Positions 7,977-10,883 of a stretch of 10,883 bases of DNA are shown here, piece by piece. Where the stretch lies: positions 3,645-14,527 of the forward strand of contig CABPSV020000512.1 of assembly GCA_902459845.2 (NCBI GenBank), read 5' to 3'. The number at the start of each line of letters is the position of its first letter. Positions within the stretch are counted from its first letter, which is position 1. This DNA comes from Hepatocystis sp. ex Piliocolobus tephrosceles. Taxonomy: Eukaryota > Apicomplexa > Aconoidasida > Haemosporida > Plasmodiidae. A model generated the notes under the pieces. That model ran no database searches and had not been told where the DNA came from. It saw nothing but the letters and a program-made list of their open reading frames with translations. Made by a program: the position numbers and the translations under genes.

Positions 7977-10682
7977 TTAAATGAAGTGTTTTGAATTTAA
8001 AATTATATTTTGTATTTGATAAAATTTATGAAAATATTTCATTACAACATGTTTATATGTTATGTTATAGTTCAATGTTGATATGGGGCATTCCACAAGA
8101 GGCTGTATATCCAGACCAAACACATCTGTTAAAACATAAGTATTGAACAATTATAACTAATGTCAAAGTTTTTTTAGCATTTTGCATGCAGGAGTACAAA
8201 TATACATACATATACATACATATGCATACATATACATACATATACATACATATGCATACATATGCATACATATGCATACATATATACGTATACATTCATT
8301 TATGTCACCATACCTTTTAACTTTTCATTTTTAAACCAGTGGGGCAATAACTTATCCCTAGTTAAACGTAGAGCGTAGCTTAGGATTTGAAAATCAGTTG
8401 ATAGATTTTTTAGGTATTTCATGACCTACAGAGCGAAAAAGTAAAAACGTCAACATGTAAACAATGGGTAAAACGTAACCAGTAATGTGCAAACGTAATC
8501 AGTAGTGTGCAAACATAATCAGTAGTGTGCAAACATAATCAGTAGTGTGCAAACATAATCAGTAGTGTGCAAATGTAATCAGTATTGTGTAAACGTAACT
8601 GAACATAAAAATATAATGTATGCTTATGCACCACTTGCAATGTGCAATATCACTACTTCTAACTTTTTTTTAAAACAAACAAAAAAATGAACAAAAAAAA
8701 AAAAAAAAAAAAAAACTATCCAAACATATTTTTTCTCACTGTATATGAAAAGAAATGTAACAAAAATAAATAAATTGTTAAATTAAGGAAATAATTGCAT
8801 ATGTTACCATGATATCAATATTTTTTAAAATGGCTTCTTCCGCTTGAATGCGAATTAAACACTTATTTATGGTTTTAAACAATTTCAATTTTTTATATTT
8901 TTTAATCACCGATTGTATATAAGCAACTAAATATTTTTCTACATGTTTGTGTGTATATAAATTTAAGAATTGTTTTCTTTTTTGATTTTTAAAAGTGATT
9001 GAATTTGCACATGTAAAATATGACAAGTGTTTTTGTAATATATTTTTGTATGTACATATAACATTCGTTTGTATATTTTTGTTTAAATTAATTTCATTTT
9101 TTCTAAAAAAAAATAAAGTAAATTTGTTTTTTATTATTTGAATATACTCAAAATGAATAGCATCAAAATTATTAAGTGTATAATTATGGCTTAATAATAA
9201 TAGTATGTTGTACTGAATAGATTGTAAGTAATAAAAATTTTGATTAAAAGTTTGGATTAGTTTGTATATATCATTTTTGCAATTATAAATAAATATTTTT
9301 TTTTCTAAATTCGTTTTTTTTGGTATATGATTTGTTTTGCTTTTGTGATGACAGTTTCCCTTCTTTATAATTTTGTTTTTTTTTTTAATTTTTTTAATTA
9401 GATAACTTATTTTGTGAAGCATAGTTTCTTGCTCTTTGTCACCTATCAATGGGAGTTTAGTTCGTTCGTTTTTTATATCCATCATATATGTCTTGTAGTG
9501 CGCAAAAAAGTTTTGTACAAAAGTTTTTTCGATAATACCATTCGCTGTGCTGTTATTATCGTTCAGCTTGTTATCTCCCAGCGTATTATCAATCAGCTTA
9601 TTATCGCTTAGCTTATCATCTACTTTATTACCCGTTTTTAAATCATCTAAACATAGTACACCCACATTAGCTACAGGTTGGTCGGTCTGTCTAAAATAAC
9701 TATCTATAATAAATTCATTTTGGTTAAAATTATAAATAAAAGAGAAACAAAAATATAAAATAAGTAAACTCGTTATATTTTCTGTTTCTAAAGAAATATT
9801 ATTTAAATTGCTAATGCTGTAAGATATATCCGTTAATATATGATATAACATATTTCTCAATTGAATTTTATCTTTTTGGTTTTCTTTATATATTTTTTGT
9901 ACCAAATTTAAAAAGTAACATATTGTTCTAATAATTTTTATACATAGTTCTATTTTTAATTGTTCACATGTTTGTTTTACTTTTTTATAATATACCATGT
10001 CATCAAATAAATCGAAGTTTATTTTGTTTTGGTTTTTATTTGACAAGATTATATTTTTTATTTTCGCTTTTTCTTTTTTTTCAAATTTGGTAAAAATGTT
10101 TGTGAAGAAAGTACATGCGTAAAATATATCATCTTTGGTTTCTTCTGAGTTAGTCATATTTGATTTTTTTTCTAACGTTTTTCTCGTTTCGGTTTCCTTA
10201 CTTTTTTCATTGCGTAGTGTAGAACACAATTTTTGTAAAGTCAAATTATTAATTAATATAAAATGTGCATCACTATAATATATTCCTTTTATATAATTTA
10301 GTAAAGTATGCAATATATTGTTTGACAAATTTTCATACTGTTGTTCATTGGAGTAGAGGTGTACAATTTCTATTATTTTTTCAAAATAACTGTTTTCATT
10401 TTTAAGTAATAAAATAAACATATATATGCATAATAAAAAATTGCTTAAACTTAAATTAAGTTCTTTAGTATGATTTAAACAACTATATATTTTACTGTGT
10501 TTTTCTATGATATGGTAAATGCATAAAAATAAATTGATAATGTTTATATAGAATAGATTTAAATTTTTATAATAATAAGACCTTTTAGAGCATATATAAA
10601 AATTTAAAAATATATCATATGTATTATTTTTCTCATCTTCTATATCCATTTGTTTGTTTAACATCCGTATGTTCTTTTTCAT
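7977..10682 (-). CDS. Conserved-looking three-exon protein of unknown function (gene B)
   Basis: Exons are 10682-8808 (625 codons, phase 0 end), 8425-8314 and 8125-7977, ending in TAA at 7979-7977, for 711 residues. The joins keep one frame: KNIDIM|VMKYL and LK|DVFGL. The C-terminal exons read like real protein (KYLKNLSTDFQILSYALRL, DKLLPHWF, DIQPLVECPI). I do not recognise the family. The protein is Lys/Asn/Ile-rich and mostly predicted helical, with hydrophobic stretches near residues 41-59, 79-93 and 304-320 that could be buried helices or membrane segments. A short DNKLx period-five array lies at about 355-378, and a Lys-rich basic block, possibly a nuclear-localisation signal, at about 428-462. 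The start is uncertain: the frame stays open without an ATG up to 10805, and a CAG acceptor-like site ends at 10685, so a further 5' exon outside the window is possible. Confidence 0.8.
8183..8190. promoter_or_regulatory. TGCATGCA palindrome in gene B intron 2
   Basis: A perfect eight-base palindrome. TGCATG-type motifs are known targets of some Plasmodium ApiAP2 factors. Whether this intronic copy is bound is unknown; it may be an accident of the neighbouring TATGCATACA repeats. Confidence 0.25.
8201..8280 (-). repeat. Eight 10-bp units (TATACATACA / TATGCATACA) in gene B intron 2
   Basis: The two unit types occur in the order A A G A A G G G at the variable fourth base. They are embedded in the intron close to the donor. 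The G-type units contain the palindrome ATGCAT. Confidence 0.92.
8426..8807 (-). other. First intron of gene B
   Basis: Donor ATCATG|GTAACA at 8808/8807 and acceptor CGCTCTGTAG|GTCATG at 8426/8425, 382 nt, phase 0. Reading through instead gives only nine more codons (VTYAIISLI) and a stop at 8780-8778, while the downstream exon codes well in the matching phase. An unspliced 634+9 residue form is the alternative. Confidence 0.75.
8471..8600 (-). repeat. 20-bp tandem repeat, six copies plus a half, in gene B intron 1
   Basis: Unit AAACATAATCAGTAGTGTGC; the three central copies match closely and the outer ones carry one to four changes. On the transcribed strand each unit reads GCACACTACTGATTATGTTT. 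GTGCA recurs at 8487, 8507, 8527, 8547 and 8567. Confidence 0.93.
9561..9620 (-). repeat. 15-bp repeat encoding DNKLx units in gene B
   Basis: Four 15-bp units encode, in order, DDKLS, DNKLI, DNTLG and DNKLN. The Asp/Asn-rich block sits between two helical parts of the protein and is probably a linker. Confidence 0.85.
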
Positions 10683-10883
10683 ATCTGACAATGAGTATAC
10701 GATAACCAAGTGTAACAGATTGGGGAAAAAGTTAGTACATATATGTAAGAATAAGAAAAAAAAAAATAAATACGTAAAAATATATATGCCTAAATTTGTG
10801 TATAACTACAAGTCTGCATACTTATATTTGGATAAATCTACCTGTGTGTGAAAAAAATTCCTTTTTTTATATTTATTTATTTA
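10683..10883. other. 5' flank of gene B, possible upstream intron
   Basis: AT-rich flank. On the minus strand gene B's frame continues upstream from its first ATG to a stop at 10808-10806. This segment is Phe/Leu/Tyr-rich and has no Met. An acceptor-like ATTGTCAG ends at 10685, preceded by T-rich tracts. Either this is 5' UTR or the tail of an intron whose first exon lies past the window. Confidence 0.5.

Larger units (their letters stand above)
8126..8313 (-). other. Second intron of gene B
   Basis: Donor AAAG|GTATGG at 8314/8313 and acceptor TTTTAACAG|ATGTG at 8126/8125, 188 nt, phase 1 (G|AT, Asp). Splicing is needed because the reading frame otherwise stops soon after the donor (GTG ACA TAA region). 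A minor alternative acceptor, ATTAG at 8158-8157, would break the frame. Confidence 0.78.

Noticed and set aside
8065..8295. Minus-strand 76-residue Tyr/Met/Cys-rich frame
   Set aside because: It spans the intron 2 repeat and the last exon of gene B in the wrong phase; the spliced frame gives better protein and a proper stop.
8471..8590. CRISPR-like array
   Set aside because: The 20-bp units abut with no unique spacers, and the context is a eukaryotic intron.
10707..10709. TTG as the start of gene B
   Set aside because: A nuclear eukaryotic gene is expected to start with ATG; the first in-frame ATG is at 10682-10680.

Overview
The window reads as nuclear DNA from a malaria parasite (Plasmodium). 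It is extremely AT-rich, has long homopolymers and AT microsatellites, and its proteins are rich in Lys, Asn and Ile with low-complexity tracts. Introns are short, with GTA donors and T-rich acceptors, and intergenic DNA runs to kilobases. The species cannot be fixed from the sequence alone. Asn tracts and AT-richness fit the malariae/ovale-like or avian groups as well as others; this is inference.

Both supportable genes lie on the minus strand, head to tail. The upstream gene (gene B) runs from about 10682 down to 7977. It has three exons (10682-8808, 8425-8314, 8125-7977) and encodes about 711 residues of unrecognised, mostly helical protein. The downstream gene (gene A) starts with an ATG at 5714-5712. 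It has a 121-nt first exon with a signal peptide, a 301-nt intron (5593-5293), and a second exon that stays open from 5292 to the left edge of the window. I checked that exon codon by codon: 1804 codons are visible and the 3' end lies outside. Just after the signal peptide, gene A carries a SUN (Sad1/UNC-84) domain of the SLP1/OPT/SUCO 'mid-SUN' type. A very long, repeat-laden region follows.

Region by region: 1-5714 is gene A, with internal repeats encoding Asn, DKT, SEH, Lys, Glu and two kinds of five-residue units. 5715-7976 is intergenic, holding a 97-nt A run, AT tracts, a TGCATG cluster, a degenerate AAATGCAAAA-like repeat and, next to gene B's stop, eight perfect-length 15-bp units. 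7977-10682 is gene B. 10683-10883 is its 5' flank.

The main theme beyond the genes is tandem repetition inside transcribed non-coding DNA. Each of the three introns carries its own minisatellite, and every one of these arrays is free of AG on the transcribed strand. The array downstream of gene B repeats AATAAA and TGTA on the transcribed strand in each unit. The window gives no evidence that the two genes act together; they are simply neighbours in tandem.
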